From NCBI GenBank assembly GCA_026182355.1, contig JAPFBL010000240.1, positions 310,001 through 374,000 on the forward strand: a DNA stretch of 64,000 nt. Reading direction: 5' to 3'. The translations under genes and the position numbers were made by a program. This document shows positions 1 to 10,495 of this stretch, piece after piece. This stretch comes from Hermatobates lingyangjiaoensis. Its lineage: Eukaryota > Arthropoda > Insecta > Hemiptera > Hermatobatidae. Below the pieces are notes generated by a model. The model did no database searches, was not told where the DNA came from, and saw only the letters and a list, made by a program, of their open reading frames with translations. How positions within the stretch are numbered: the first letter of the stretch is position 1; each line of letters begins with the position of its first letter.

Positions 1-1055
1 TCCACTGATATAAAAGACCCAAAGTAAAGTGGTAAAACAAAAACATTATTAGTTCCACAACAGTTATTATTGCGAGTTATAACATATAAATTTATCCTAT
101 TTCGTTCATTGTTGGGTGAGCTTCACCAGATTTGGATCTCCTCCAAATACTCTTGAAAAATAGACAATATCGCAAACGATTCGAGCGTAAACAATAATAA
201 ACTTCTCGAGAAACACTTATAATTCATCATGTCATCGAAAATTACAACACCTTTTTTTATTTTTAGTAAAGACAATTATAAGAATCTTAGATCAAAGTAT
301 ATAAAAATTATTTATATTCTTTGAAGTAATCAATATAAAAAATAAACATTTTTATATTTTTTCCAAATTAATTTAAATTTCCTTGTTCTTTATTAAATTT
401 ATATATATTTTAAAAAAAATATTCTCTGTTTTCATCTATTTGGCTTTTTGATTGATTTTGTCTAACATGTCACTTGGCCATCTCCTTTTCCTATTAGCAG
501 GAAGTTAGTTTGTAGATTCGAATCTCTCACTCTGAAGATCGTGAATATCGAGACTGCGGTTCACTTTAACGATATATGTTTGAAAGAAGACCTGCTGCTT
601 ATATATACCCAAAATGTTTTAAAAAACAAAAGTACATAAAACTCCGATGATCATTACAAAAATCGGGAGATGGAAACATTTTGTAGAAATAAATTACCTC
701 TTACTTATATGACTGGTAAGTGTAATGTAAGTTACACTCGTATAATTTCAATTGTTACAACATTACTTATTGAATGGCAAGTAAAATTGCATTGTATTGA
801 ATGCTTAGAAATTCTCACTTTGCATAGATGTTGAGTCACGTCTGGTAATAAGATATTTCTAAATACAGATCCGTTTGTTCCATTAAGTTGCATTATTCAA
901 ACCCTTGGTGCTTAATATGTAAGTTTCTTTCAATCATGGGCGAGCCGCTTCCTTGGTTGATTCTATATTCAGCTTTCTAGTTTATGTCTTCTTCCAGTTT
1001 ATAAAAAAATTCAGAAATTTTTACTATATAACTAAACAAAAGACTAAACTAAATA
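1..1055. other. AT-rich unassigned DNA
   Basis: I see no convincing coding frame, tandem array or recognisable transposon here. The stretch is AT-rich with short poly-A/T runs, and 440-560 is slightly less AT-rich. It ends where the minisatellite begins. Confidence 0.6.
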
Positions 1056-2225
1056 ACTAAACAAAAAATGTATGCCACATCAGTTTGGTATACACAAGAG
1101 GGGCAGAAAACACAAGTAGAAGCAGCATAGTCAAGGATGGCAGTATATGTACATAAGTTGGAGTAGCATACACAAGGGGGGGGGGGGGGGGGGTAGAATA
1201 CACAAGTAGAAGCAGCATACACATGAAGGAGCAGAATACACAAGTAGAGGCAACATACACAAGAAGAGCAGTACATGTACATAAGTTAAAGCAGCATACA
1301 CATGAAGAGCAGAATATGTAGATAAGTTGGAGTAGCATGCACAAGTAGGGGCAGAATACACAAGAAGGAGCAGAATACACAAGTAGAGGCAACATACACA
1401 AGAAGATTAGTACATGTACATAAGTTAAAGCAGCATACACATGAAGAGCAGAATATGTAGATAAGTTGGAGTAGCATGCACAAGTAGGGGCAGAATACAC
1501 AAGAAGGAGCAGAATACACAAGTAGAGGCAACATACACAAGAAGATTAGTACATGTACATAAGTTAAAGCAGCATACACATGAAGAGCAGAATATGTAGA
1601 TAAGTTGGAGTAGCATGCACAAGTAGGGGCAGAATACACAAGTAGAAGCAGCATACACAAGAAGGAGCAGAATACACAAGTAGGAGTAGCATACACAAGA
1701 AGGAGCAGCATACACAAGAAGGAGCAGAATACACAAGTAGAAGCAGCATACACAAGAAGGAGCAGAATACACAAGTAGGGGCAGAATACACAAGTAGAAG
1801 CAGCATACACAAGAAGGAGCAGAATACACAAGTAGGAGTAGCATACACAAGAAGGAGCAGCATACACAAGAAGGAGCAGAATACACAAGTAGAAGCAGCA
1901 TACACAAGAAGGAGCAGAATACACAAGTAGCAGTAGCATACACAAGAAGGAGCAGCATACACAAGAAGGAGCAGAATACACAAGTAGAAGCAGCATACAC
2001 AAGAAGGAGCAGAATACACAAGTAGGGGCAGAATACACAAGTAGAAGCAGCATACACAAGAAGGAGCAGAATACACAAGTAGAGGCAACATACACAAGAA
2101 GGGCAGTACATGTACATAAGTTGGAGCAGCATACACAAGAAGAGTAGTTTATGTACATAAGTTGGAGCAGCATACATAAGTTGGAGCAGCATACACAAGC
2201 AGGAGTAGCATAGAAATATAGGGGT
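1056..2225. repeat. 1.2-kb minisatellite with higher-order structure
   Basis: The array is built from 18-19-bp submonomers of the type GCAGAATACACAAGTAGA and GCAGCATACACAAGAAGGA. A block including CATGAAGAGCAGAATATG recurs at 1301, 1440 and 1579, giving a 139-bp higher-order unit. A second, differently ordered block fills about 1640-2100, and ends are diverged (ACATAAGTTGGAGCAGC variants). Several minus-strand frames of up to 295 codons stay open across it because the unit lacks stops in those frames. They read as Leu/Cys/Tyr-rich repeats and I do not treat them as genes. Confidence 0.95.
1176..1193. repeat. Uninterrupted 18-G tract inside the minisatellite
   Basis: Eighteen consecutive G residues replace part of one submonomer. 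Such a run can form a G-quadruplex and is prone to length change, and its exact length may be a sequencing estimate. Confidence 0.9.
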
Positions 2226-3690
2226 GAAAAACAAAAGTTTCAATAAAAAGTTCATTTTCTGATTGTCACTCTCTCAGATTCATAAATTTGGATCAAATTG
2301 AAAATGCATTAGCCACATTTTACACTCTTTTGTGCATTATTCATATCAACGAAAACAGTCCTTTAAGAATTCGTATATTATCATTCCAAAACAGCTTTTT
2401 AAAGTTCCCAATCTCAAGAACTATTTCTGCAACGACTTCTGCACATTAAATTTTATGCAAAATTAAGAATCAGAAACATGTGGATATAATTTATAATTTT
2501 TATGAAATGCTAAATAACAATTTTTTCCCCTTAGGAAGTATGGTGTATCAGTCTATATGTATTTGTGGTAGATACACAATAAAAATAAAAATACTACAAA
2601 AAAATAGTTTGTGCAAGACTATAATTATAAAAAAAAAAAGCAAGTTGTTTTAAAATTCAGCTTAGACCGCTATGTAGTAAACAAGTATTTCCCACGCTAA
2701 TCAAAATACAAGACATTTATATATAACAAATACCAGTCGTCCTAACAAGAGAAACGTCAATAAAGCGAATCTTGAATGTAATTGAACACCATAGGTGCAT
2801 CTGAAGAACAAGTTATAACTCCTTGCAACCGGCTAATTGATTGAAACGGTTTATTATTTTTACCCACTTCCAAGATGTTATCTCTACTTTAGTGAAAATA
2901 AAGAGCTCCTGAATTCCTGAGATGGCTGATAAGTGTGCTCAGGGTTGTTAATTGGATTTGTGTTGGGGCGACACCGTAAGTCTTCCACTTCTTGCCTATA
3001 TCTGCGAAGGATATCTCGGGACTTCTTCTTCTTTTTTTCATCCTACTGACATGAGTACAGAAAGACAAGTCAAGTAAAAGCTTTCTAAATCAGATTATTG
3101 AAAGAAAATTTACTTTAAATTATTTTAAAAAGAATGTAATCGTGTCAATACATCAGTTATAAGCTAATACTTCAAAATTACCTTTTCCTTACTATAAGGT
3201 TGCGCAGGAATTTTTAAAAAAGTGACAGAAATTTTTCTGTTAAAATTACAAGAAAACAAAATATTATAATAGAATTCCTACCAGAATATGTATTTATCAT
3301 TTTAAATAATTTTTATTATATCTTCACGTGCTATTTTTTTTCTACTCTTCTTTCCCATTTTTCCAGTTTTCTTATAAATGTCAAAGTATATTTAAATATC
3401 TCTTTTTTTCCAAATCGTTAAATTTTTTAGATGTTTAACGTCTAAACGTTTTAAAAATATTATTATTTTGTTTTAATACAAGTCACTATTAAGAGTCTCC
3501 TTTCAATACATGCATACTTATTGGTAAGATAAATATTTCTAGAAGAGAATTTAAAATAGCTCTTTTGACGTGTTATTGAGATTCACTATGTGTGCTTGCT
3601 AAGTTTTGTGCATTCTTTTTATGTCTTTTTTCGCAATCTCGATTGAGGTCTATATATATTTAGTATATACTAAATACTATATTTTATACA
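2226..3690. other. AT-rich unassigned DNA
   Basis: No open frame of note. The region about 2700-3010 is slightly less AT-rich and looks single-copy within the window. The remainder is poly-A/T-rich. Nothing here matches the repeat families seen elsewhere. Confidence 0.5.
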
Positions 3691-3695
3691 CTAAA

Positions 3696-3930
3696 TGATC
3701 AAACCACAATATGAAAATGGGAAAACAAGACTAAGATCTTTCAACCGTAATAAGCGGTCTTCGTCAGAGTCAAAAACCCAACTAAATCCAACCCAACTCA
3801 GTTGGTTTTTGAGTTTGACGAAGACCGCTTGTTACGGTTGAAAGATCTTAGTCTTGTTTTCCCATTTTCATATTGTGGTTTGATCATTGATTGTTATTTC
3901 ACCTGTTTATGTGAAATCTTTTTATTTATA
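3696..3930. repeat. Foldback repeat family A, copy 1
   Basis: This is an inverted dimer. The left arm begins TGATCAAACCACAATATG and runs through CTTTCAACCGTAATAAGCGG to CGTCAGAGTC. The right arm is its reverse complement and ends in GTGGTTTGATCATTGATTG plus a GTGAAATCTTT tail. A short spacer of ACCCAAC/GTTGG repeats joins them. The core GACGAAGACCGCTTGTTACGG pairs ACCG with CGGT and is followed by TGAAAGATC. I infer derivation from a PLE-like element. Confidence 0.9.
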
Positions 3931-4033
3931 CACTAAATACACAATATAGTATACTTAATAGTATATACCAAATACGAGGTGTGTAAATAAAGTAGTGAGA
4001 CTGATTTTTTTTAAATTTTCTATTCAAATATAA

Positions 4034-4366
4034 TTACAATGTGATATTGTCACCTTCAAAATAGTTCCCTTCGGAAGCCACACAGCGCTGGAGACGGTCC
4101 TTCCAATCATTGTAGCATTGCTGGAACTCGGATTCTGGAATGGCCTTCAGCTGGTCGGTTACAGCAGTTTGTATGTTTTGTAGTGTCCCGAAATGAGTTC
4201 CCTTGAGGTGATTTTTCAATCTCGGGAAGAGGAAAAAGTCACAAGGACTCAAGTCTGGTGAATAAGGAGGCTGAGGAGCAACAGGAATGTTTTTACTGGC
4301 CAAAAACTCGTTTATTGAGATGGCAGTGTGACAGGGCGCGTTGTTTTTTCGGAACCATTTTCGCAC
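4034..4366 (-). pseudogene. Mariner transposase, C-terminal catalytic fragment
   Basis: After a junction-derived MRKWFRK, the family sequence resumes at NNAPCHTAISINEFL and continues through PPYSPDLSPCDFFLFPRL to the natural C-terminus GNYFEGDNITL. The Asp of SPCDFFLF is the third residue of the mariner DD34D triad. The first Asp is lost in the deletion, and the second, normally in DNAPCH, reads Asn at the junction. It is out of phase with the N-terminal fragment, so the protein is both truncated and catalytically dead. Confidence 0.93.
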
Positions 4367-4733
4367 AAATTTTTCTCATCTCCAATTCATTAGTCAAAAT
4401 GTGATGAACGGAGGTGTGATTCAAATTCAACTGTTCCCCGATCATTCTGACTGTCAAGCGTCGATCTGAACGCACAAGGTTCCGTACTCTGTTGACATTT
4501 TCATCGGTGTTTGCACTTGAAGGCCTTCCGCTTCGTGGTTCATCTTCAATCGACTCTCTTCCTTCTGAAAATTCCTTAAACCACCGAAAAACCTGTGCCC
4601 TTGATAAAACACGTTCTCCATAGGCCTCCTGAAGTTTTTCAAAAGTTTCGGTTGCATTATGTCCAAGTCTGAAGCAAAATTTGATTGCACACCGCTGCTC
4701 AACTTTGAGGTCACTAATTTTTAAAACGCTCAA
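4293..4733 (-). pseudogene. Mariner transposase, N-terminal DNA-binding part
   Basis: The frame starts with MSVLKISDLKVEQRCAIKF and continues through the paired helix-turn-helix region typical of mariner transposases: RAQVFRWFKEFSEGRESIEDEPRSGRPS lies near residues 45-72 (shown here as RAQVFRWFKEF then DEPRSGRPS), and VRMIGEQLNLNHTSVHHIL follows. Near residue 125, at KMVPK, homology stops and the frame runs out-of-phase to a stop. The catalytic core that should follow is missing. This matches a deletion that removed the central domain. The start chosen is the Met conserved in the family. Confidence 0.93.
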
Positions 4734-4910
4734 GAAAAAACCATTTCACGAAAACCAACGCTACGGACAAACAAATGACTGTGGCGAGTTCAGATTCATA
4801 CTGGAGGCGCATCACACGTGCACCTGACGCTACTCAAGGCCACGCGTCTCCAGCGTTGCCAGATCGAAAGCGACGTTGCCAGTCTCACTACTTTATTTAC
4901 ACACCTCGTA

Positions 4911-5735
4911 TATCCTACACTTTGTAGTGCACCATCATATTATCAATTTTTATTAATCTTTTATAATTTTAATAATTAATTATGAAAATTAAATAATAAT
5001 AATAAAATAAACATAATTAGAATTAATAATAATTTGTATTATTTTTATAATTTCTTTATAAACAGAAGTTTCTATTTTCCTTAAAATAACATGACAAACT
5101 TCGATAGTTTTCAAAAAAAAAAAAACAAAATTATAAACAAGCAAAATTTAATAATAATAAATCGGAATTCGTGACAGAATCTGCTTCCTTTGATCACTAG
5201 TCTGGCTGATTTATAGTGACATTGTCAGCCAGTAATTTTAAACTTTTCAAACGAATTGCTTTTTCGTTTAAGATATTTGATCACGATTTGACGCAGCTTC
5301 TGTAGCTGAAAGCACAGATAAAAAAAAAAGGTATGATACATTTCTGATTGCTTTACAATATATTGTATTTTTTAACCAAAAAAAATATAATATTTATTAT
5401 CAATAAATAATATTTTGAATATATGGTTGAAAATAGACTACAATTGTAAAACAGGAACGGTATAAAAATTAGTAGTTTATAAATTTAAAATTAGGTAAAA
5501 ATTTGGAAAGTTTATAAGTTATGAATCCTAGACCAGAGGCCATAACTATAGCAGGGTTCATAAATTGTGAGTGACAGGAGGTAAAATGCAACCAGAAGAT
5601 GATGAGATAAGTTAATATCAACGGATAAGAACCAGCTTTGATGCCTAAAGTTCTCATTACAGTAAATTTTAATTTTAGAGCTAAGTAACAGCTTAATTTC
5701 AGTTAAAAAACATATATAATAATCATTAGTTGTGC
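4911..5735. other. AT-rich unassigned DNA
   Basis: Poly-A runs and ATT-rich DNA. A short frame on the minus strand around 5469-5829 overlaps the start of the family E repeat and shows no recognisable domain. Confidence 0.5.
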
Positions 5736-6445
5736 AATCAGCAATTGTGTGGTATTTACTCATTCTGAGGTAAAATGGATAAACAAACAAAAGTCTACAC
5801 ACAAACGAAGTTTTATTCAACAACAACAATGCGTTTCGAACACTTTGTGTGTATAATCAGGAAGACACTATAATACAAATTATATCTAATCAGTTACAAA
5901 GTTAGAGTGAAATAATACAATTGAATTAAGAGAATTAAAGACATTAACAAGGATGTGGTGCTGAAGGGTTGGATCAACTGGTGCATCCAGTGGACCATAT
6001 AGTGTCTTCCTGATGACGAACACAAAAGTGTTCGAAACGAGTTGTTGTTGTTGAATGAAACTTTATTTGTGTGGAGACTTTTGTTTGTTTATCCATTTTA
6101 CCTCAGAATAAATAATACTACTGGGATAAATGGATAAAGCAAGTCTCCACATAAAGAAGAAGCCTTTTTATTCTACGCTTTTCTAAAACGTTCGTGTTCA
6201 TCGTCAGGTAAACTTGCAGTGGAAGGAGTGGAGGACCGATATTAGTTCACAGAACATGTGAACGTTAGACTGTTCATTCATCCAATTCTTCCATTGAAAA
6301 TTTATCTGATGATGAACACTCTAGTGTTCAAAATGCGTAGAATACAAAGGCTTCCTCTTTGTGGGGAGAATTTGTTAAACACTTTATCCCAGTATAAGTG
6401 AATACCACATAATTACGGATTGTACAACTATGAGATAAATAATAA
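5736..6445. repeat. Family E hairpin repeat cluster (four motif copies)
   Basis: Alternating inverted and direct copies. Hairpin cores lie at 5832-5862 (minus), 6009-6040 (plus, CTGATGACGAACAC...GTGTTCGAAAC), 6177-6209 (minus) and 6306-6340 (plus). Each is followed, in its own strand, by TTGAATAAAACTTCATTTGTGTGGAGAC and TATCCATTTTACCTCAG (two conserved blocks), ending near GAGTAAATACCACACAATT. The cluster therefore contains two foldbacks side by side, using slightly different subfamilies. It is probably PLE-derived. Confidence 0.85.
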
Positions 6446-6654
6446 TATTTAATTAATAAAAATAACTAAAAAAAGAAATAAAAGAAAACTAAATATAAAT
6501 ATTAAAACACAAATCTTGATATTATAAAACATTGAAAAAAAATTAACACCAAGTGTAATAATTAGTAAAATAATTAGCTCATAATTAATTAAACTAGTAA
6601 TAAATTTAATTATTGATGACATAATGATATAAACATTAGTAGTTTGAACTCTAT

Positions 6655-6885
6655 GTTTATATATATGAACTAAATTCACAGAAAGAGCACATATAAAAGA
6701 GATGACAAAAACTCACTTCTATATTTCGACTGCTGCGTCATCACGTAGAAAGATGTGAGTCTCTCCGAAGACAAGTGACGGCATCTTTCGAAGCGACTTA
6801 GATATTTCTATTTGATGACGAGGCATTACAAATATAGCGGGAAGTTTTTGCAAACTCTTTTCTGTGAATTTAGTTTATTTAGTAC
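6655..6885. repeat. Foldback repeat with GAAATATAG-type hairpin
   Basis: The left edge GAACTAAATTCACAGAAAGAG is inverted at the right edge as CTCTTTTCTGTGAATTTAGTT. Internally, TATATTTCGACTGCTGCGTCATCA (minus) and TTGATGACGAGGCATTACAAATATAG (plus) are the two hairpin cores. The spacer includes CTCCGAAGACAAGTG. It is the same architecture as the other foldbacks but a distinct sequence family. Confidence 0.75.
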
Positions 6886-7599
6886 GTAGAATCGTTTAAA
6901 TTAATGGCATAATATCAAATTTTGCTTTCAAAATCTTTTAAAATTATTTATTTAAACTGCTAATTGAGGATTTATTGTTTTTAAATTTCTCCGTTTATTT
7001 TACTTGCTATTTCTAGTTATTTATTTGTTTAAATTTATTGACCAATACTATAAAAAAATTAAATATATCTGGATTCAAACAATTTTCAAAGTGTTGGCAT
7101 TTTATTTTATTCACTAATATTGTAGTATATTTGATATTTTGCTAGGAAGATTCGCACTGAAAAATTTATGTTTATATTATCTCTATGAAACCGTACTGTT
7201 ATGAATTATTACATTCAAAATGGAAAAGCATGCATTATTATAAAGTATAATAATATTATAGAGTATTCTAATGTAGTGCAATCAGTTATTATGTGGTATT
7301 TACCCTACAATGATTATAGAGTATGCTAAAATAAAGTGAAGTAAGAAAGCGAAATAACATACGCACGCACGCACGCACGCACGCATACATACATACACAC
7401 AGATATTTACGCAGATATAATGAATATTACATTCAAATAAAACACAATAAATTTAAAAGAAATTCTAGAGTAATTATTTAATCTGATTTTAAATTGTATT
7501 AATTTTAATGAAATCTTCAGTATTTAATATTCTAACAAATTAACTGTATGCATTGATAGTTACATATTATTACAATATTAAAATTAGTAGCTTATTTCT
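6886..7599. other. AT-rich unassigned DNA with (ACGC)n microsatellite
   Basis: The only structured feature is (ACGC)n at 7361-7384 grading into ACAT and ACAC repeats. The rest is AT-rich with no recognisable domain. Confidence 0.6.
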
Positions 7600-8030
7600 A
7601 ACTAGCTGATCTACCCGGCGTTGACCGGGCGGTAGATTATGCCCGGTGTTTTGGTTATGGGCGGTAGATTATGCCCCGGTGTTTTGGTTATGGGCGGTAG
7701 ATTATGCCCCGGTGTTTTGGTTATGGGCGGTAGATTATGCCCTGGTGTTTTGGTTATGGGCGGTAGATTATGCCCCGGTGTTTCGGTTATGGGCGGTAGA
7801 TTATGCCCCGGTGTTTTGGTTATGGGCGGTCGATTATGCCCCGGTGTTTTGGTTATGGGCGGTAGATCCCAAAAAAGGACCCTGATCAAAATAAAAAAAA
7901 CTGTAGTCAGTCTCCCGAAAAAAAGTTATGTAAGATCCATATGTTTCTTTGTATCTAAATGTCTCCAGTTTTATTTCTATAGCGGACAGACAGACAAGCT
8001 TTGTATTTTACATATACAGATAAACTACTC
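7600..8030 (+). mobile_element. Dispersed repeat carrying a 33-bp minisatellite
   Basis: The element seems to start at CTAGCTGATCTACCCGGCG and to end at GCGGACAGACAGACAAGC followed by ATATACAGAT. From memory, both resemble the ends of a repeat widespread in invertebrate genomes, but I cannot name the superfamily. Between 7629 and 7868 a 33-bp unit (GGTAGATTATGCCCCGGTGT then TTTGGTTATGGGC) is repeated about seven times. The unit lacks stops in several frames, so open frames on both strands across it are artefacts. Confidence 0.7.
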
Positions 8031-8321
8031 ATTTGGATTTGACCTTTAATAGGTAAACAAACCCGCCAAGTGGTTCCACCAGTGACCAGTAGTTACCAAG
8101 GACGTTTGACTTTTATAAATAAAAATAAAATTCAGAAAACATTTATTTTTTTTGTATCATTTGTATAATGCAGACTTTTGCTGTTTGCAGTAATCGAATA
8201 GCAAGGCAGTGTGTTTAGCTAGGGAGGGTTATTATTAAAATATAGATGTTTGTTGTATTGAAAAAGAGTATATGTCTCTATTGGGACTACCTCTTTTGGG
8301 TCATATATTATGATACTAATA

Positions 8322-8940
8322 CAGGGTGGCCCAAATAAAAACGGGCCCCGTGTACACTTTATGTGATATCTCCTTTATTTATTCACTTCAAGAGTGAGCT
8401 CCAGATCCTTTACCGTCGCTCATGAGCAAGTTCTGGTTCCAGCAAGACGGAGCAAGTTCTCACAACTCAAACCTGTCCCGAGATTGGCTGAAAGAGAACT
8501 TCGGAGGCTGAGTGATCAGTCTCAAGATTGATTTTGAGTGGGCACCCCATATAATACCCCATATATTCATAGCCCGGATCTAAGCCCTCCAGATTTTTTT
8601 CTTGGGGGCTATCTTAAGGACGGAGTCTATGCAGGGAACCCAGAATCATCACAGAACTCAAGGAAGCCATCAGGGAGGGGATGAGAGCAATTAACAATTC
8701 AGTCTGTAAGAACGTCATGGACAACTTCGTGTTGTGCCTCAAGTAATGCACGGAGCTAAATAGAGGCCATCTAGAACACATGCTGTAGAACGAAGAAAAA
8801 AAGGCCAAAGACCCTAGTGTTTTGATGTGATGTTTTGAATATAATAAACTAGTTATGACCAAAGTTTCATTTCATTTGGAAAAACACTAAGAAACGGGGG
8901 TTAATTAGAGTTGGAGTTCGGTTTTTTTCTTGGGTCCCTG
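8322..8940 (+). mobile_element. Deleted mariner-like (IS630/Tc1 superfamily) element
   Basis: The left end begins CAGGGTGGCCCAAATAAAAA. The reverse complement of the right end begins CAGGGACCCAAGAAAAAAAC, giving imperfect TIRs. TA dinucleotides at 8320-8321 and 8941-8942 are consistent target duplications. Only about 619 bp remain, containing the C-terminal transposase remnant. It is older and more decayed than the element at 3975-4908 and belongs to a different mariner lineage. Confidence 0.85.
8422..8800 (+). pseudogene. Mariner-like transposase C-terminal remnant
   Basis: Translation from the ATG at 8422 gives MSKFWFQQDGASSHNSNLSR then WLKENFGG and a stop. The FQQDGASSH segment matches the second catalytic Asp block of this superfamily. 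Beyond the stop and frameshifts, FEWAPH, a block corresponding to SPDLSPPDFFLWGYLKD (now split by a frameshift) and YAGNPE can be followed, then a Lys/Glu-rich end near 8790. The gene is broken by stops and indels, so no protein is expected. Confidence 0.85.
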
Positions 8941-8942
8941 TA

Positions 8943-9400
8943 TATGAACCCCCGATCTATCGATCCAGAGACGATCACGAGCCAATGGACTCTCTTGGCT
9001 TCTTTACCGAAAGTTACTACATTTAGACATGTCTACGGATATGGGTTAATATTTGTGAAAAGATTATTTTATTTTAATACTTTCATAAGTTGAATAATAC
9101 TAAAATGTAACAATAAATAAAAGAATATATCTAACATGTTGTCGGGTAAAGATATGCTTTCAGTTAATGTCCTATAACGTAGTCAAAAATTTGACATGAA
9201 CATGATACCTGATTAAAAAAAAAGAAGTTTTTCTGACCATGACTAGAGAAAATCCATGTAAGTAACAACAGAAAAGGACAAATGAATCTGTGAACTTAAA
9301 ACAAATGTACGATATAAAAAAACTTGCAATAATATGTCATTGTATTAATATATATTTGCAAATATTCTTCTTCTAGAGCAAAAGTGGGGAACTCATTAAT
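8943..9400. other. AT-rich unassigned DNA
   Basis: No repeat or frame recognised. The stretch starts directly at the TA duplication of the preceding transposon and runs to the next hairpin repeat. Confidence 0.5.
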
Positions 9401-9870
9401 TGTGCAATTCATAATTGGGTGGTTTTTATACATTCTGAGATAAAGTAGTTATACAAAAGTCCCCACATAAATGAAGTCTTATTGTATTATTGTAGTGTCT
9501 TCCTGATGATGAACATAGGGTATTCGAAACGCGTTGTTGTTTAATAAAAAACTTCATTTGTGCGGAGACTTTTATATAACCAATTTACCTCAGAAAAGTA
9601 GGGAAATTAAAGGTAACAAGCGGTCTTTGTCAGAGTCAAAAACTCAACTGAGCCTCAAAAACCCTCAGAGCCGGTCCAGAGTAGAAGACCGACCAGAGTC
9701 TAGAGTTCAACTCATTCATTCATTTGCAAGTTTACCTGACAATGAACACGAAGTTTTCGTGATGCGTTGAATAAAAAAGCTTCCTTTTTATGTGTGGAGA
9801 CTTTGATTTATCAATTTACCCCAGTATGAGTAAATACCATACAATTATGGATTGCACAACTAATGAGTTA
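9401..9870 (+). repeat. Family E hairpin repeats, chimeric with a family A fragment
   Basis: Cores at 9502-9531 (CCTGATGATGAACATAGGG then TATTCGAAACGCG) and 9734-9769 (CTGACAATGAACACGAAG) each precede an AATAAAA.CTTC and GTGGAGACTTT block. The end GAGTAAATACCATACAATTATGG matches the end at 5736-6445. Between them, 9606-9660 carries AACAAGCGGTCTTTGTCAGAGTC from family A, so two families are joined. Confidence 0.8.
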
Positions 9871-9934
9871 GTGCTTTATATTCATAGTTGAAATTTCATC
9901 AATATACGATTAGTTTTTAGCTTTAGGAACGTAA

Positions 9935-10060
9935 AGTAGCTTCGCAGGTACGCTTGGTGTCTCTATCTCTTCTCTCCTGATGACGGTTAAACCGAAAATT
10001 AGAGACTGTAAGTGTGCTTCTCTATTTACTGTGTACCTGTAGTTTACTCTAATATATTAT
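9935..10060 (+). repeat. Family B hairpin repeat, single arm
   Basis: The core TCCTGATGACGGTTAAACCG pairs CGGTT with ACCG and is followed by AAAATTAGAGACTGTAAG. Upstream is CGCTTGGTGTCTCTATCTC. The tail TACCTGTAGTTTACTCTAA is shared with the copy near 36365-36555. Confidence 0.8.
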
Positions 10061-10190
10061 TGAATATATTAGTTGAATATATTATCAAATGTAGTTTACT
10101 CTAATACATTGAACTGTATTTGTCCATTTTGGATCGTATTTTCATCGAAAAAGTGTTATATATATATATATATATATATGTAATCGATAA

Positions 10191-10352
10191 AAAGATTTCA
10201 CACAAACACGTGAAATAACAATCAATGATCAAACCACAATAATAAATGGGAAAACAAAACTACTCAGTTAGGTTTTTGACTCTGACGAAAACCGCTTGTT
10301 ACGGTTGAAAGATCTTAGTCTTGTTTTCCCATTTCTTATTGTGGTTTGATCA
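10191..10352. repeat. Foldback repeat family A, copy 2
   Basis: Starts AAAGATTTCACACAAACACG, passes TGATCAAACCACAATA and turns round at ACTACTCAGTTAGG into the complete right arm, GACGAAAACCGCTTGTTACGG to GGTTTGATCA. The left arm is truncated compared with copy 3. (TA)n lies on both sides (10157-10179 and 10354-10374), as if inserted within a TA microsatellite. Confidence 0.9.
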
Positions 10353-10375
10353 CATATATATATATATATATATAA

Positions 10376-10495
10376 ACTAGAATTTAAAAAAAGAACACAG
10401 AGAGAGGAAACCACTGAATTCACTACTATATTTCGATGTCCTCGTCTTCAGGAAAAGAAGTGAATCGCTCCAAAGGCTGATAACGACTGATATAT
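10376..10495 (-). repeat. Hairpin repeat, GAAATATAG type
   Basis: On the minus strand, CCTGAAGACGAGGACATCG is followed by AAATATAGTAGTGAATTCAG and a block matching CTCTCTCTGTGTTCTTTTTT. The same AGAATTTAAAAAAGAACAC edge reappears reversed around 40925-40970, indicating another fragment of this family there. Confidence 0.7.

Larger units (their letters stand above)
3975..4908 (-). mobile_element. Internally deleted mariner-family transposon
   Basis: Perfect 29-bp terminal inverted repeats (3975-4003 and 4880-4908, beginning CGAGGTGTGTAAATAAAG) are flanked by TA duplications at 3973-3974 and 4909-4910, the hallmark of IS630/Tc1/mariner insertion. The 934-bp length is about 350 bp shorter than an autonomous mariner. 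Two transposase fragments on the minus strand confirm the family. The perfect TIRs imply a fairly recent insertion, and the copy cannot make a working transposase. Confidence 0.97.

Noticed and set aside
1049..2255. Long minus-strand open frames (up to 295 codons)
   Set aside because: They fall entirely in the minisatellite; several overlapping frames are open for the same compositional reason and the products are simple Leu/Cys/Tyr repeats.
6009..6040. Complete hammerhead ribozyme
   Set aside because: CTGATGA and GAAAC are present, but an additional base precedes helix II and no helix III with a cleavage triplet can be drawn nearby; kept only as a hammerhead-like core.
7611..8049. Open frames on both strands encoding PGVLVMGGRLC or PPITKTPGHN repeats
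   Set aside because: Direct translation of the 33-bp tandem unit, which lacks stops in most frames.
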